Position numbers and translations under genes: made by a program
Notes under the pieces: model-generated
What the model saw: the letters and a program-made list of their open reading frames with translations, nothing else
Databases searched by the model: none
What the model was told of the DNA's origin: nothing
Source: Qipengyuania marincola
Lineage (GTDB): Bacteria > Pseudomonadota > Alphaproteobacteria > Sphingomonadales > Sphingomonadaceae
Assembly: GCF_029688625.1 (NCBI RefSeq)
Contig: NZ_JARULC010000001.1
Location: 682,001 to 746,000 of the forward strand
DNA length: 64,000 nt
Direction: 5' to 3'
Part shown: one piece after another, positions 28,765 to 37,648 of the stretch
Layout: every line of letters begins with the position of its first letter
Position numbering within the stretch: position 1 is the first letter of the stretch

Positions 28765-28847
28765 TTCCCCTCAAGCGGGAGCGCGCCGCCCATTCCCCCG
28801 GGCGAGCGTTCCAGCCGGACTGTCCCCCGGTGCTCCCGAACGAACGG

Positions 28848-28886
28848 AAAGCCGGTGCGCGCCTTTTGATGGCCGCACCGGCTTTT
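28848..28886 (+). terminator. Intrinsic terminator after recA
   Basis: Stem AAAGCCGGTGCG (28848-28859) with CGCACCGGCTTT (28874-28885), near-perfect 12 bp, loop containing CGCC/GGC pairing, ending in TTTT. About 85 bp after the recA stop. Confidence 0.85.
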
Positions 28887-28989
28887 CCGTATCCGGCATG
28901 TCTGATGTGGCGGGCGCCGACCGCCTCGCCTAGGGTCGCCCCGAATCGACCGGAAGGACCGGTCCTCCCGCCTTGCCCAGGAGAGCGCC

Positions 28990-29616
28990 ATGACGATTAC
29001 CGTCCACCATCTCAACAACAGCCGTTCGCAGCGTATCCTCTGGCTGCTCGAAGAACTCGGCACGGAATATGAGATCGTGGCTTATCAGCGCGATGCCGAG
29101 ACCAATCTCGCTCCGCCTGAACTGAAGGAGCCCCATCCGCTGGGCAAGTCGCCGCTCATCGAGGACGAGGGTTTGAGGGTCGCGGAAAGCGGCGCGATCA
29201 TCCAGTATCTGTGCGAACGCCACGCCGGCGGCGAGTGGCTGCCCGACCCGGCCAGCGAAGAGCACGTCCGTCACCTTGAATGGATGCAGTTCGGCGAGAG
29301 CAGCTTTTTCGTCCCCGTGATGCTGAAGATCATGGCCGGACGGCTGGGGGAGGGCGCGGCGCCGATCATGCCGCGCATCGACGAGCAGTTTGCCGCCCAC
29401 GTCGCCTTCATGGAGGACGGGATCAACGAGCATGGCCATTTCGTCGGCGACAGCTGGACAGCAGCGGACGTGATGATGAGCTTTCCGGCGGAAATCGCCG
29501 TCATGCAGGGCTTTGCGGAAACTGCGCCGAAGGCCGCCCGCTTCGTCGAGAAGGTCCATTCGCGGCCTGCCTGGCAGCGCGCGCGGGAGCGCGGCGGCCC
29601 CTATTTCGTATGGTAG
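28990..29616 (+). CDS. Glutathione S-transferase
   Basis: 208 residues. N-terminal thioredoxin-like domain TITVHHLNNSRSQRILWLLEELGTEYEIVAYQRD with the Ser/Arg-Ser-Gln active-site region, KSPLIEDEGLRVAESGAIIQYL (glutathione-binding Glu-Ser), and an all-helical C-terminal domain with GDSWTAADVMMSFPAEIAV (the N-capping Ser-x-x-Asp motif). Similar to GstB/YfcG-like bacterial enzymes. Preceded by GAGAGCGCC and separated from recA by a terminator, so transcribed alone. Confidence 0.92.
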   Translation: MTITVHHLNNSRSQRILWLLEELGTEYEIVAYQRDAETNLAPPELKEPHPLGKSPLIEDEGLRVAESGAIIQYLCERHAGGEWLPDPASEEHVRHLEWMQFGESSFFVPVMLKIMAGRLGEGAAPIMPRIDEQFAAHVAFMEDGINEHGHFVGDSWTAADVMMSFPAEIAVMQGFAETAPKAARFVEKVHSRPAWQRARERGGPYFVW

Positions 29617-29708
29617 CACCTCTCTTTTGGCCAACTTGAAATAGTGTCGGCTTCCCCACAGAACACGGTCGGAAGGGCACAAGCCGGATCGAAGGGCACA
29701 GATAAAAC

Positions 29709-30875
29709 ATGAAGATTGCAGTGTTCGGCCTCGGCTATGTCGGGCTTTCCAACGCCATAATGCTCGCGCAGCAAAATGCGGTCGTCGGATACGATATCGC
29801 GCCTGCACGGGTCGCCATGCTGAATGAACGCCGCTCGCCGATCCAGGACGATCTGGTCGAGGAATATCTCACCCATGACGATCTCGACCTGACCTTCAGC
29901 ACCGATTTCGCCGATGCCATCTCGGGTGCCGAATTCGCCGTTGTTGCCGTGCCCACCAATTACGATCCGGACACCAACTTTTTCGACACGTCAGCTGTCG
30001 ACAGCGTGATCGAGCAGGTTCGCGATGCCAGTCCCGATACGGTCATCGTGATCAAATCGACCATCCCGGTTGGCTACACCACCGAGGCGCGGGAGCGGTT
30101 CGGCACGCAGAATGTCATCTTCAGCCCCGAATTCCTGCGCGAGGGCAAGGCGCTCTACGACAATCTCCATCCGTCGCGGATCATCGTTGGCGAGCGATCG
30201 GACCGGGCCCGCAAGTTCGCCGACCTGCTGCTGGAGCCCGCGCTCGAGGACGACGTCCCTGTCCTGCTCACCGATGCCGAGGAAGCCGAGGCGATCAAGC
30301 TGTTCGCCAATACCTACCTCGCGATGCGGGTCGCCTTCTTCAACGAACTGGATAGCTATGCGCTGTCGCGCGGCCTCGATTCGCGCCAGATCATCGAAGG
30401 CATCGGGCTCGATCCGCGCATCGGCGCGCACTACAATAATCCGTCCTTCGGCTATGGCGGATACTGCCTGCCGAAGGACACGAAGCAGCTCCTCGCCAAC
30501 TATTCGGAAGTGCCCCAGAACCTCATCCGGGCCGTCGTCGATGCGAACCGCACGCGCAAGGATTTCCTTGCCGACCGGATCATCGAGAAAAAGCCTGGCA
30601 AGGTCGGCGTGTTCCGCCTGGTCATGAAGGCCGGCTCCGACAATTTCCGCCAATCCTCGATCCAAGGCATCATGAAGCGCGTGAAGGCCAAGGGTATCGA
30701 AGTCGTCGTCTACGAGCCGGTGATGGAGGAGGACAGCTTCTTCGGATCGCGCGTGCTGCGCGATCTTGACGCCTTCAAGCAGGAAGCGGACATCATCATC
30801 GCCAACCGCCTCGATCCCGAACTGGAAGACGTGCGCGACAAGGTGTTCACGCGCGACCTGTTCGGCGCCGACTGA
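29709..30875 (+). CDS. UDP-glucose 6-dehydrogenase family protein
   Basis: 388 residues. Oxidises a UDP-sugar (UDP-glucose to UDP-glucuronate, NAD+) for surface polysaccharide synthesis. NAD-binding [10 protein letters not shown] starts at residue 7; [71 protein letters not shown], and the catalytic Cys in [14 protein letters not shown] are all visible. FSPEFLREG...HPSRIIVG is typical of the short Ugd class of E. coli. The stop overlaps the next ATG by one base, so it is coupled to the epimerase. Together they would give UDP-glucuronate and then UDP-galacturonate. Confidence 0.95.
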   Translation: MKIAVFGLGYVGLSNAIMLAQQNAVVGYDIAPARVAMLNERRSPIQDDLVEEYLTHDDLDLTFSTDFADAISGAEFAVVAVPTNYDPDTNFFDTSAVDSVIEQVRDASPDTVIVIKSTIPVGYTTEARERFGTQNVIFSPEFLREGKALYDNLHPSRIIVGERSDRARKFADLLLEPALEDDVPVLLTDAEEAEAIKLFANTYLAMRVAFFNELDSYALSRGLDSRQIIEGIGLDPRIGAHYNNPSFGYGGYCLPKDTKQLLANYSEVPQNLIRAVVDANRTRKDFLADRIIEKKPGKVGVFRLVMKAGSDNFRQSSIQGIMKRVKAKGIEVVVYEPVMEEDSFFGSRVLRDLDAFKQEADIIIANRLDPELEDVRDKVFTRDLFGAD

Positions 30876-31897
30876 TGGCGGAGACCCGTTCCGCCCTTGT
30901 CACCGGTTCGGCGGGCTTCATCGGCTATTTCCTAAGCAAGCGCTTGCTTGAAGACGGCTTCCGGGTCGTCGGCGTCGATTCCCTGTCCGATTATTACGAT
31001 CCGGAGCTGAAGCGGCGGCGACAGGCGCACTTGCTGCAGAATGCGGGCTTTCGCGCGGTCAACCAGCCGATCGAGACACCCGGCTTGCTCGCGGAGCTGA
31101 TGGCCGATAGCGAGCCCGATATCGTGATCCACCTCGCGGCGCAGGCCGGAGTGCGGTATTCGATCGAGAATCCGCGCACCTATGTGGAAAGCAACCTCAT
31201 CGGCACGTTCGAGCTGCTGGAGGCTGCACGCGCCCATCCGCCACAGCACATGCTGCTCGCGTCGACGTCGTCCGCCTACGGCGCCAATACGGAAATGCCC
31301 TATCGCGAAACGATGAAGACCGACCACCAGATGTCCTTCTATGCCGCGACGAAGAAGGCGAACGAGGCGATGGCGCATTCCTACGCCCACCTGTTCGATC
31401 TGCCGGTGACGATGTTCCGTTTCTTCACCGTCTATGGACCGTGGGGAAGGCCGGACATGGCGCTCTTCAAGTTCGTGCGCGCGATGCTGCGGGGCGAGGC
31501 GATCGATGTCTACAATCACGGCCGGATGATGCGCGATTTCACCTATGTCGAGGATCTGGTCGAGGCCATCCGCCGCCTGGTCGATGCGCCGCCGGTGCGC
31601 CCGGAAGCGGACGAGGAAATCGCGGATCATGACAGCCTTTCACCCGTGGCGCCCTGGCGGATCGTCAATATCGGCAATTCGTCGCCGGTGCAGCTGATGG
31701 ACATGATCGACGCGGTCGAGAATGCGCTCGGCATCGCGGCGGACAAGAACTTCATGGAAATGCAGGCGGGCGACGTTCCGGCGACCTGGGCCGACACGCA
31801 ATTGCTCCAATCGCTGACTGGCTATGTCCCGCAAACCGATATTCGCGACGGCGTGCGGCGCTTCGTCGAGTGGTATCGGGACTATTACCAGGTCTGA
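30875..31897 (+). CDS. NAD-dependent epimerase, probable UDP-glucuronate 4-epimerase
   Basis: 340 residues. Extended SDR: TGSAGFIGYFLSKRLLEDGF (NAD motif near residue 10), VDSLSDYYDPELKRRR, HLAAQAGVRYSIENPRTYVESNLIGTFELLEAAR, ASTSSAYGAN, catalytic Tyr-Lys in MSFYAATKKANEAM, then FRFFTVYGPWGRPDMALFKFVRAMLRGEAIDVYNHGRMMRDFTYVEDLVE. The D-Y-Y-D and RPDMA...G..I..Y..G...RDFTY patterns are hallmarks of UDP-GlcA 4-epimerases (LpsL, Cap1J). Translated from an ATG that overlaps the ugd stop. UDP-galacturonate is the expected product. Confidence 0.92.
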   Translation: MAETRSALVTGSAGFIGYFLSKRLLEDGFRVVGVDSLSDYYDPELKRRRQAHLLQNAGFRAVNQPIETPGLLAELMADSEPDIVIHLAAQAGVRYSIENPRTYVESNLIGTFELLEAARAHPPQHMLLASTSSAYGANTEMPYRETMKTDHQMSFYAATKKANEAMAHSYAHLFDLPVTMFRFFTVYGPWGRPDMALFKFVRAMLRGEAIDVYNHGRMMRDFTYVEDLVEAIRRLVDAPPVRPEADEEIADHDSLSPVAPWRIVNIGNSSPVQLMDMIDAVENALGIAADKNFMEMQAGDVPATWADTQLLQSLTGYVPQTDIRDGVRRFVEWYRDYYQV

Positions 31898-31901
31898 GGC
31901 G

Positions 31902-32732
31902 ATGACCGACATTTCGGAATGGCAGGGCCGCGTCGGCACCAGCTGGGCGCGGGAATGGCGGCGAACCGATCGCAGCTTCGGCGCGCTGACCGAATTGTTG
32001 CTCGCTCGGGCTATCGAACGGCCCTTCACCGCCGCGCTCGATATCGGGTGCGGGGCAGGGGAGATGACCGCCGGTCTGGCGGAAGCCGAACCCTCCGCAC
32101 GCGTCATAGGGCTGGACATCAGCCAGGATCTGGTCGCCGTAGCGCGCGAGCGTGTACGTGACCTTTCCAACGCAGCCATCGAGCTGGGCGATGCGTCCCG
32201 CTGGATGCCTAGCGAGGATTTCCGGCCCGACCTTGTCCTGTCGCGCCACGGGGTCATGTTCTTCGCCGATCCCGTCGCGGCCTTTGCGCATATCCGTGCG
32301 CAGGCCCAATCGGGCGCTCGCCTGGTCTTCTCCTGTTTCCGGCAACGGGCTGAAAACCAATGGGTGGCGGAACTGGCCAAGGCCTTGCCGGAAAGCGAAA
32401 CTGCGCCACCATCGTCGCCGGAGGAGCCCGGTCCCTTCGCTTTCGGCCGGAGCGAGCGGGTTGCGCCGATACTGGAGCAGGCCGGGTGGCAGGATATCGC
32501 GTTCCAGCCGGTCGATTACCCCATGATTGCAGGGGCAGGTGCAGATCCTGTCGGCGATGCCATGTCCTATTTCCTGCGTATCGGCCCGGCCGCCCGGGCG
32601 ATGGCGGAGCTTGAAGAGGATGCGCGCGAAACGGCACTGGCGAAGCTGGAGGAGGTGCTTCGCCAACACCTTGATGCGGGGGTCGTGACGCTGCCAGCAG
32701 CGGCGTGGATCGTATCGGCCAGCGCCCCCTGA
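31902..32732 (+). CDS. SAM-dependent methyltransferase
   Basis: 276 residues from ATG 31902, 4 bp after the epimerase stop; an upstream in-frame ATG (31824) lies inside that gene and is rejected. WQGRVGTSWAREWRRTDRSF, SAM motif ALDIGCGAGEMTAGLAEAEPSARVIGLDISQDLVAVARER, LGDASRWMPSEDFRPDLVLSRHGVMFFADPVAAF and GARLVFSCFR match the UbiE/Methyltransf_25 group. C-terminal helices follow. Possibly cotranscribed with the UDP-sugar genes; substrate unknown. Confidence 0.87.
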   Translation: MTDISEWQGRVGTSWAREWRRTDRSFGALTELLLARAIERPFTAALDIGCGAGEMTAGLAEAEPSARVIGLDISQDLVAVARERVRDLSNAAIELGDASRWMPSEDFRPDLVLSRHGVMFFADPVAAFAHIRAQAQSGARLVFSCFRQRAENQWVAELAKALPESETAPPSSPEEPGPFAFGRSERVAPILEQAGWQDIAFQPVDYPMIAGAGADPVGDAMSYFLRIGPAARAMAELEEDARETALAKLEEVLRQHLDAGVVTLPAAAWIVSASAP

Positions 32733-32786
32733 CAGGGCAGCATTTGCGGCTTGTCGGTGTGGCGCGGATTGCCTAACTGCGCTGGC

Positions 32787-35438
32787 ATGACCTCGACCAA
32801 CGACATTCGCCGCAGCTTCCTCGACTATTTTGCCTCAAATGGTCATGCAGAGGTCGCGAGCGCGCCGCTGGTGCCCTTCAGCGATCCCACGCTGATGTTC
32901 GTCAATGCGGGCATGGTGCCGTTCAAGAATGCGTTCACCGGTCTTGAGACCCCGCCCGCACCGCGCGCAACAAGTTCGCAGAAATGCGTCCGCGCCGGGG
33001 GCAAGCACAATGACCTCGACAATGTCGGCTACACCGCGCGGCATCACACCTTCTTCGAGATGCTCGGCAATTTCAGCTTTGGCGACTATTTCAAGGAACA
33101 GGCGATCGATCATGCCTGGACGCTGCTGACCAAGGAATGGGGCCTCGACCCCGAGCGCCTGCTGGTCACAGTCTACCACACGGACGACGAAGCCTTCGAC
33201 CTGTGGAAGAAGCGCACCGGCTTTGCCGACGAAAAGATCATCCGCATTCCGACCAAGGACAATTTCTGGGCCATGGGTTCTGACGGACCCTGCGGTCCGT
33301 GCTCGGAGATTTTTTACGATCACGGCGATCACATCTGGGGCGGCCCTCCGGGGTCGCCGGAGGAAGACGGCGATCGCTTCGTCGAGATCTGGAACCTCGT
33401 CTTCATGCAGTTCACGCAGGAGAATGACGAGATTGTCGGCGACCTGCCAAAGCCCAGCATCGATACCGGCATGGGGATCGAGCGCGTCGCTGCGGTGATG
33501 CAGGGCGTTCATGACAATTACGATACCGATACCTTCAAGGCGCTGATCGGCGCGAGCGAGAACATGACTGGCGTCAAGGCCGCGGGTGACAAGACCGCCA
33601 GCCACCGCGTGATCGCCGATCACCTGCGCTCGACCAGCTTCCTGCTGGCAGACGGGGTCCTGCCGAGCAACGAAGGCCGCGGCTATGTCCTGCGCCGTAT
33701 CATGCGCCGCGCAATGCGCCACGCGCACCTGCTGGGCGCGAGCCAGCCGCTGATGCATCGCCTGGTGCCGGAACTGGTGAGCGAGATGGGCGCCGCCTAT
33801 CCCGAGCTCGTACGCGGGCAGGCGCTTATCCAGGAAGTGCTCGAGCGCGAGGAGGTGCAATTCCGCCGGACGCTCGACAAGGGATTGCGCCTGCTCGACG
33901 ACGCGACTGCCGACATGGGCGAGGGCGGCACGCTGCCCGGCGAAACCGCGTTCAAGCTCTACGACACTTACGGCTTCCCTTACGACCTCACCGAAGATGC
34001 GCTGCGCAGCCGCGGGATCGCGGTCGACCGGGACGGCTTCGACGCCGCCATGGCCGAGCAGAAGGCCGCGGCTCGCGCGGCCTGGAAAGGCTCGGGTGAG
34101 GCGGCGAGCGAGGAGGTCTGGTTCGACATTGCCGAGCGCGAAGGCTCGACCGAATTCACCGGCTACAGCTCCGATACGGGCGAGGGGGCCGTGGTCGCTA
34201 TCGTCAGGGACGGCGTTGAAGTCGAAAGCGCGTCGCAGGGCGACGAAGTCGTGATCCTCACTAACCAGACGCCATTTTATGGCGAAAGCGGCGGCCAGAC
34301 CGGCGATGCTGGACGGATCTGGACGCCGGAGGGCCTCGAGTTCTCGGTCGAAACGACCAACAAGCCACTGGGCCGCCTTCACACGCATGTCGGCAAGGTG
34401 CGCACAGGCTCGGTCAAGGTCGGGGATGCGGTGCATCTCGAGATCGATGCCGATCGCCGCGACCGCATCCGGGCAAACCACTCTGCCACACACCTGGTTC
34501 ATGCGGCCCTGCGGCACAGGCTTGGCGAGCATGTGACGCAGAAAGGTTCGCTGGTATCGGCCGACAGGTTCCGCTTCGATTTCTCGCATCCCAAACCGCT
34601 GAACGAACAGGACATCGCGGCGATCGAGGCCGAGGTGAATGCCGAAATCCGCGCCAATGAGCAGGTTTCGACCCGCCTGATGACGCCCGACGATGCAGTG
34701 GCCGCGGGCGCCCTCGCATTGTTCGGCGAAAAATATGGCGACGAGGTCCGCGTGCTGTCGATGGGCCGCAAGGGCGACGAAGGCCGCAATTATTCGGTCG
34801 AGCTATGCGGCGGCACCCATGTAAAGGCGACGGGCGATATCGGCCTGTTCAAGATCGTGTCCGAAAGCGCGGTCAGCTCGGGGGTACGGCGGATCGAGGC
34901 GCTGACCGGCGAGGCGGCGCGCGAGTGGCTCATCGCCCGTGATGAGGCCGTGCGCGCAATTGCGAGTGCACTGAAGACCTCGCCCGATGAGGCGCCGCAG
35001 CGCGTGTCGGCTCTGGTCGAGGAGCGCAAGCGGCTCGAGAAGGAACTCGCCGAAGCCAAGCGTGCACTGGCACTGGGCGGCGGTGGTGGCAGCGATGCAG
35101 CCACGAAAGACGAGGATATCGGCGGGGTCACATTCTCCGGCCAAGTGATCGAAGGCCTCGACCCCAAGGAACTGCGCACGCTGCTGGACGAGGCAAAGTC
35201 CCGCATGGGTTCGGGCATCGCGGCAATCTGCGCGGTCAACGATGGCAAGGCGGCCTTTGCCGTCGCGGTTACCGATGACCTGACCGACCGTTTCAGCGCG
35301 GTCGAACTCGTTCGGGCCGGAGTGGAAACGCTTGGCGGCAAGGGCGGGGGCGGTCGCGCCGACATGGCGCAGGGCGGGGGCCCGGACGGTTCCAAGGCCG
35401 GCGAAGCCATCGCCGCGGTGCGCAACGCGCTGGCATAG
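32787..35438 (+). CDS. alaS: Alanyl-tRNA synthetase
   Basis: 883 residues from ATG 32787 ([23 protein letters not shown]); a GTG-type start 36 bp upstream is less likely. Charges tRNA-Ala. Class II catalytic core: [33 protein letters not shown] region, [35 protein letters not shown], then the editing domain with [12 protein letters not shown] (HxxxH) and [13 protein letters not shown] (Cys/His zinc site), and C-terminal coiled coil and [16 protein letters not shown] oligomerisation tail. All blocks complete. Followed by a terminator. Confidence 0.98.
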   Translation: MTSTNDIRRSFLDYFASNGHAEVASAPLVPFSDPTLMFVNAGMVPFKNAFTGLETPPAPRATSSQKCVRAGGKHNDLDNVGYTARHHTFFEMLGNFSFGDYFKEQAIDHAWTLLTKEWGLDPERLLVTVYHTDDEAFDLWKKRTGFADEKIIRIPTKDNFWAMGSDGPCGPCSEIFYDHGDHIWGGPPGSPEEDGDRFVEIWNLVFMQFTQENDEIVGDLPKPSIDTGMGIERVAAVMQGVHDNYDTDTFKALIGASENMTGVKAAGDKTASHRVIADHLRSTSFLLADGVLPSNEGRGYVLRRIMRRAMRHAHLLGASQPLMHRLVPELVSEMGAAYPELVRGQALIQEVLEREEVQFRRTLDKGLRLLDDATADMGEGGTLPGETAFKLYDTYGFPYDLTEDALRSRGIAVDRDGFDAAMAEQKAAARAAWKGSGEAASEEVWFDIAEREGSTEFTGYSSDTGEGAVVAIVRDGVEVESASQGDEVVILTNQTPFYGESGGQTGDAGRIWTPEGLEFSVETTNKPLGRLHTHVGKVRTGSVKVGDAVHLEIDADRRDRIRANHSATHLVHAALRHRLGEHVTQKGSLVSADRFRFDFSHPKPLNEQDIAAIEAEVNAEIRANEQVSTRLMTPDDAVAAGALALFGEKYGDEVRVLSMGRKGDEGRNYSVELCGGTHVKATGDIGLFKIVSESAVSSGVRRIEALTGEAAREWLIARDEAVRAIASALKTSPDEAPQRVSALVEERKRLEKELAEAKRALALGGGGGSDAATKDEDIGGVTFSGQVIEGLDPKELRTLLDEAKSRMGSGIAAICAVNDGKAAFAVAVTDDLTDRFSAVELVRAGVETLGGKGGGGRADMAQGGGPDGSKAGEAIAAVRNALA

Positions 35439-35442
35439 GAAA

Positions 35443-35472
35443 ACGCCCGACAGGCGCGAACCTGCCGGGCGT
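35443..35472 (+). terminator. Intrinsic terminator between convergent genes
   Basis: ACGCCCG (35443-35449) pairs with CGGGCGT (35466-35472); inside it CAGG(35451) pairs with CCTG (35461). Lies between the alaS stop and the stop of the small minus-strand gene and probably serves both directions. Confidence 0.6.
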
Positions 35473-35496
35473 ATCCTCTCTCCTCACGAGAAAGAT

Positions 35497-35682
35497 TCAG
35501 GCGCTAGGCGTCTTCTTTGTAGTCGGCTGCGAACCGTGGGCCACGTCATAGCCTTCGGTGTCACCCGGCGCGCCGCGCAACTGGTCGGGCGCCTGGTCCT
35601 TCAGCGGACCCTTTACGTTCTGCGGCTTGAATTTCTCGTCGTTGGGGATCGGCTTCGTCGGATCGATTTCGTTGTCGCTCAT
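35497..35682 (-). CDS. Small hydrophilic hypothetical protein
   Basis: 61 residues from ATG 35682, preceded by AAAGGAG seven bases upstream; longer in-frame starts enter the antiporter gene's 3' region. Composition is polar and Pro/Lys/Asp-rich (MSDNEIDPTKPIPNDEKFKP), without predicted secondary structure, ending TTKKTPSA. No family recognised; small disordered proteins of this type occur in sphingomonads. Possibly a stress-related protein. The good ribosome binding site is the main reason to call it real. Confidence 0.6.
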   Translation of the reverse strand: MSDNEIDPTKPIPNDEKFKPQNVKGPLKDQAPDQLRGAPGDTEGYDVAHGSQPTTKKTPSA

Positions 35683-35725
35683 GACTTTCTCCTTTGCCCC
35701 TTCAACGCATCGGAGCGGCAAAGGT

Positions 35726-37486
35726 TCAGGCATCCGCCGTGCTTGAGCGTAGCTTCGGCTTGTAGTCGAGCGCACCGTCCTTCTCGATCCGGGAGCGGAA
35801 CTCGTCGCGCTTTTCGTGGATCGAGGCGATTACCGGCCCCATGGCGACGCCAATATCGACCAGCACCGCCTCGGACAATTGCAGCGAACTTTCGAGGGTT
35901 TCGGGTACCGCGTGGCTGGCACCCGCTCGATACAGTTCGGCTGCATGCTTCACATCGCGCGCGCGGCACACGATCAGCAGGTCGGGGTATTCCTTGCGCA
36001 ATTTCGATACCAGTCGCTGGACCAGCACCGGTTCATCCATGGTGAGCACCACGGCCAGCGCATCTTCCAGCCCCAATCGGCTGAGCGCATCGCCGCGCGC
36101 AGCATCGCCGAAAGTGGCGCGATAGCCACGGCGCTTGGCGCTCTCGATCAGGTCGGGATTGGCGTCGAGCGCGACATATGGCTTGTCGTGGGCCTGCAAC
36201 ATCTGCGCAACCAGCAAGCCGACGCGGCCCGCGCCGATGATGACGACGCGGCCTTCGCCTTCGTCATCGTCCGGCAGCTCGGGAATCGGTTCGACCCGGC
36301 GCGCCACGGCGCGTCCCAGCATGGCGAGTAGCGGCGTCACGGTGAGGCCGATAGCAGTCACGATCTGCCAGAACTGCGCGGTCCCCGGCTGAATCAGGAC
36401 GGCGGAACTCGCCGCGGCAAGCACGATCAGCGTGGTTTCCGATGGGCTCGCCATGAGGATGCCGGTTTCCGCTGCGGTGCTGCGTCGCGCGCCCATGAGG
36501 CGCAGGAGAATTCCAGTCACCGATGCCTTGAAGACGAGCACCAGCACGACTGCCGTGAGAATCATGCCGAGATTGTCCCAGATCGTCGCCAGGTCGATGC
36601 TCATGCCCACGGTGATGAGGAAGATGCCCAGCGCAAGGCCCTTGAACGGCTCCAGAATGCCCTCGACCTCGCCGTGGTACTCGGTTTCGGCGATCAGCAG
36701 GCCGGCGATCAGCGCGCCGACGATCGGCGACAGGCCGACGGCGGCCGTGGCCAGGCTGGCGCCGATCACCACCAGTAGCGATGCGGCGAGAAAAAGCTCG
36801 GGACTTTTCGTACGCGCGGCTTGTCCGAACAGGCGGGGCAGGGCGAAACGACCGAGCACCATCATCGCCAGAATCACGAGCCCGCCCTGCCATAGCGTGG
36901 TCAGCAGGCCCTCCCACCCTTCCGCCTCGGCATTGGGCGCCATCGCGCCGAGGATGAAGATAATCGGGACGATCATGATATCCTCGAACAGCAGCATCGA
37001 CAGCGCCGCGCGGCCCACCGGCGTATGCGTGCCCGATATCGGCAGCACGATGGCGGTCGAGGAGAAGGCGAGGGCGAAGCCGAGCGCCAGCGCCCCGGTC
37101 CAGAACTGCCCCATCATGGCGAGAAACACTGCAAGGCAGCTGCCGATGACGATCAGTTCCAGCGCGCCCAGGCCGAAGACCAATCGGCGCATCTGCCAGA
37201 GCCGGTTGAAGCTCAACTCCAGCCCGATGGCGAAGAGGAGGAGGATGATCCCGAACTCTGCGAATAAATCGAGGGAGTCCGGGTCGGATATGGTTATGTG
37301 ATTGAGCCATGGGTGCTCGAACACCATCCGTCCGAGGCCGTATGGCCCCACCAGTATTCCGATCAGGATGAACCCGATGACCGGCGTGATGCGGAACCGG
37401 GTAAAGACCGGGATGACGAGACCCGCTGCGCCCAGGATGACAAGCGCATCGGATAGAGCGGGTGAAGCAAGTTCGGCAGAGGCCAT
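35726..37486 (-). CDS. Monovalent cation:proton antiporter-2 family protein, KefB/KefC-like
   Basis: 586 residues. About 12 membrane helices (VILGAAGLVIPVFTRFRITPVIGFILIGILVGPYGLG at the start, LIVIGSCLAVFLAMMG, LGFALAFSSTAIVLPI, ALIAGLLIAETEYHGEVEGILEPFKGLALGIFLITVGMSIDL), then a cytoplasmic TrkA-N/RCK domain with VVIIGAGRVGLLVAQML, ALDANPDLIESAKRRGY and VVLTMDEPVLVQRLVSKL. Typical of glutathione-gated potassium efflux or sodium/proton antiporters of the CPA2 class. No KefF/KefG partner gene is adjacent. The C-terminus ends GALDYKPKLRSSTADA. Confidence 0.92.
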   Translation of the reverse strand: MASAELASPALSDALVILGAAGLVIPVFTRFRITPVIGFILIGILVGPYGLGRMVFEHPWLNHITISDPDSLDLFAEFGIILLLFAIGLELSFNRLWQMRRLVFGLGALELIVIGSCLAVFLAMMGQFWTGALALGFALAFSSTAIVLPISGTHTPVGRAALSMLLFEDIMIVPIIFILGAMAPNAEAEGWEGLLTTLWQGGLVILAMMVLGRFALPRLFGQAARTKSPELFLAASLLVVIGASLATAAVGLSPIVGALIAGLLIAETEYHGEVEGILEPFKGLALGIFLITVGMSIDLATIWDNLGMILTAVVLVLVFKASVTGILLRLMGARRSTAAETGILMASPSETTLIVLAAASSAVLIQPGTAQFWQIVTAIGLTVTPLLAMLGRAVARRVEPIPELPDDDEGEGRVVIIGAGRVGLLVAQMLQAHDKPYVALDANPDLIESAKRRGYRATFGDAARGDALSRLGLEDALAVVLTMDEPVLVQRLVSKLRKEYPDLLIVCRARDVKHAAELYRAGASHAVPETLESSLQLSEAVLVDIGVAMGPVIASIHEKRDEFRSRIEKDGALDYKPKLRSSTADA

Positions 37487-37648
37487 GAGGTCCTGTTAGA
37501 AAGCTTCGTCTGCCCTGTCACACACCGAATTCAAGAATCTCGCGAAGAATTGCCCCACACAGGGCAGTGCCGGTAAATCGGCTGTTACACTCTCCGTTTT
37601 GGTACGGGACAAAAACGGCTGCCGCACATTGAGCGATCGGTAGACCGA

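Noticed and set aside
32835..34589. 584-codon frame antisense to alaS
   Set aside because: Shadow of alaS.
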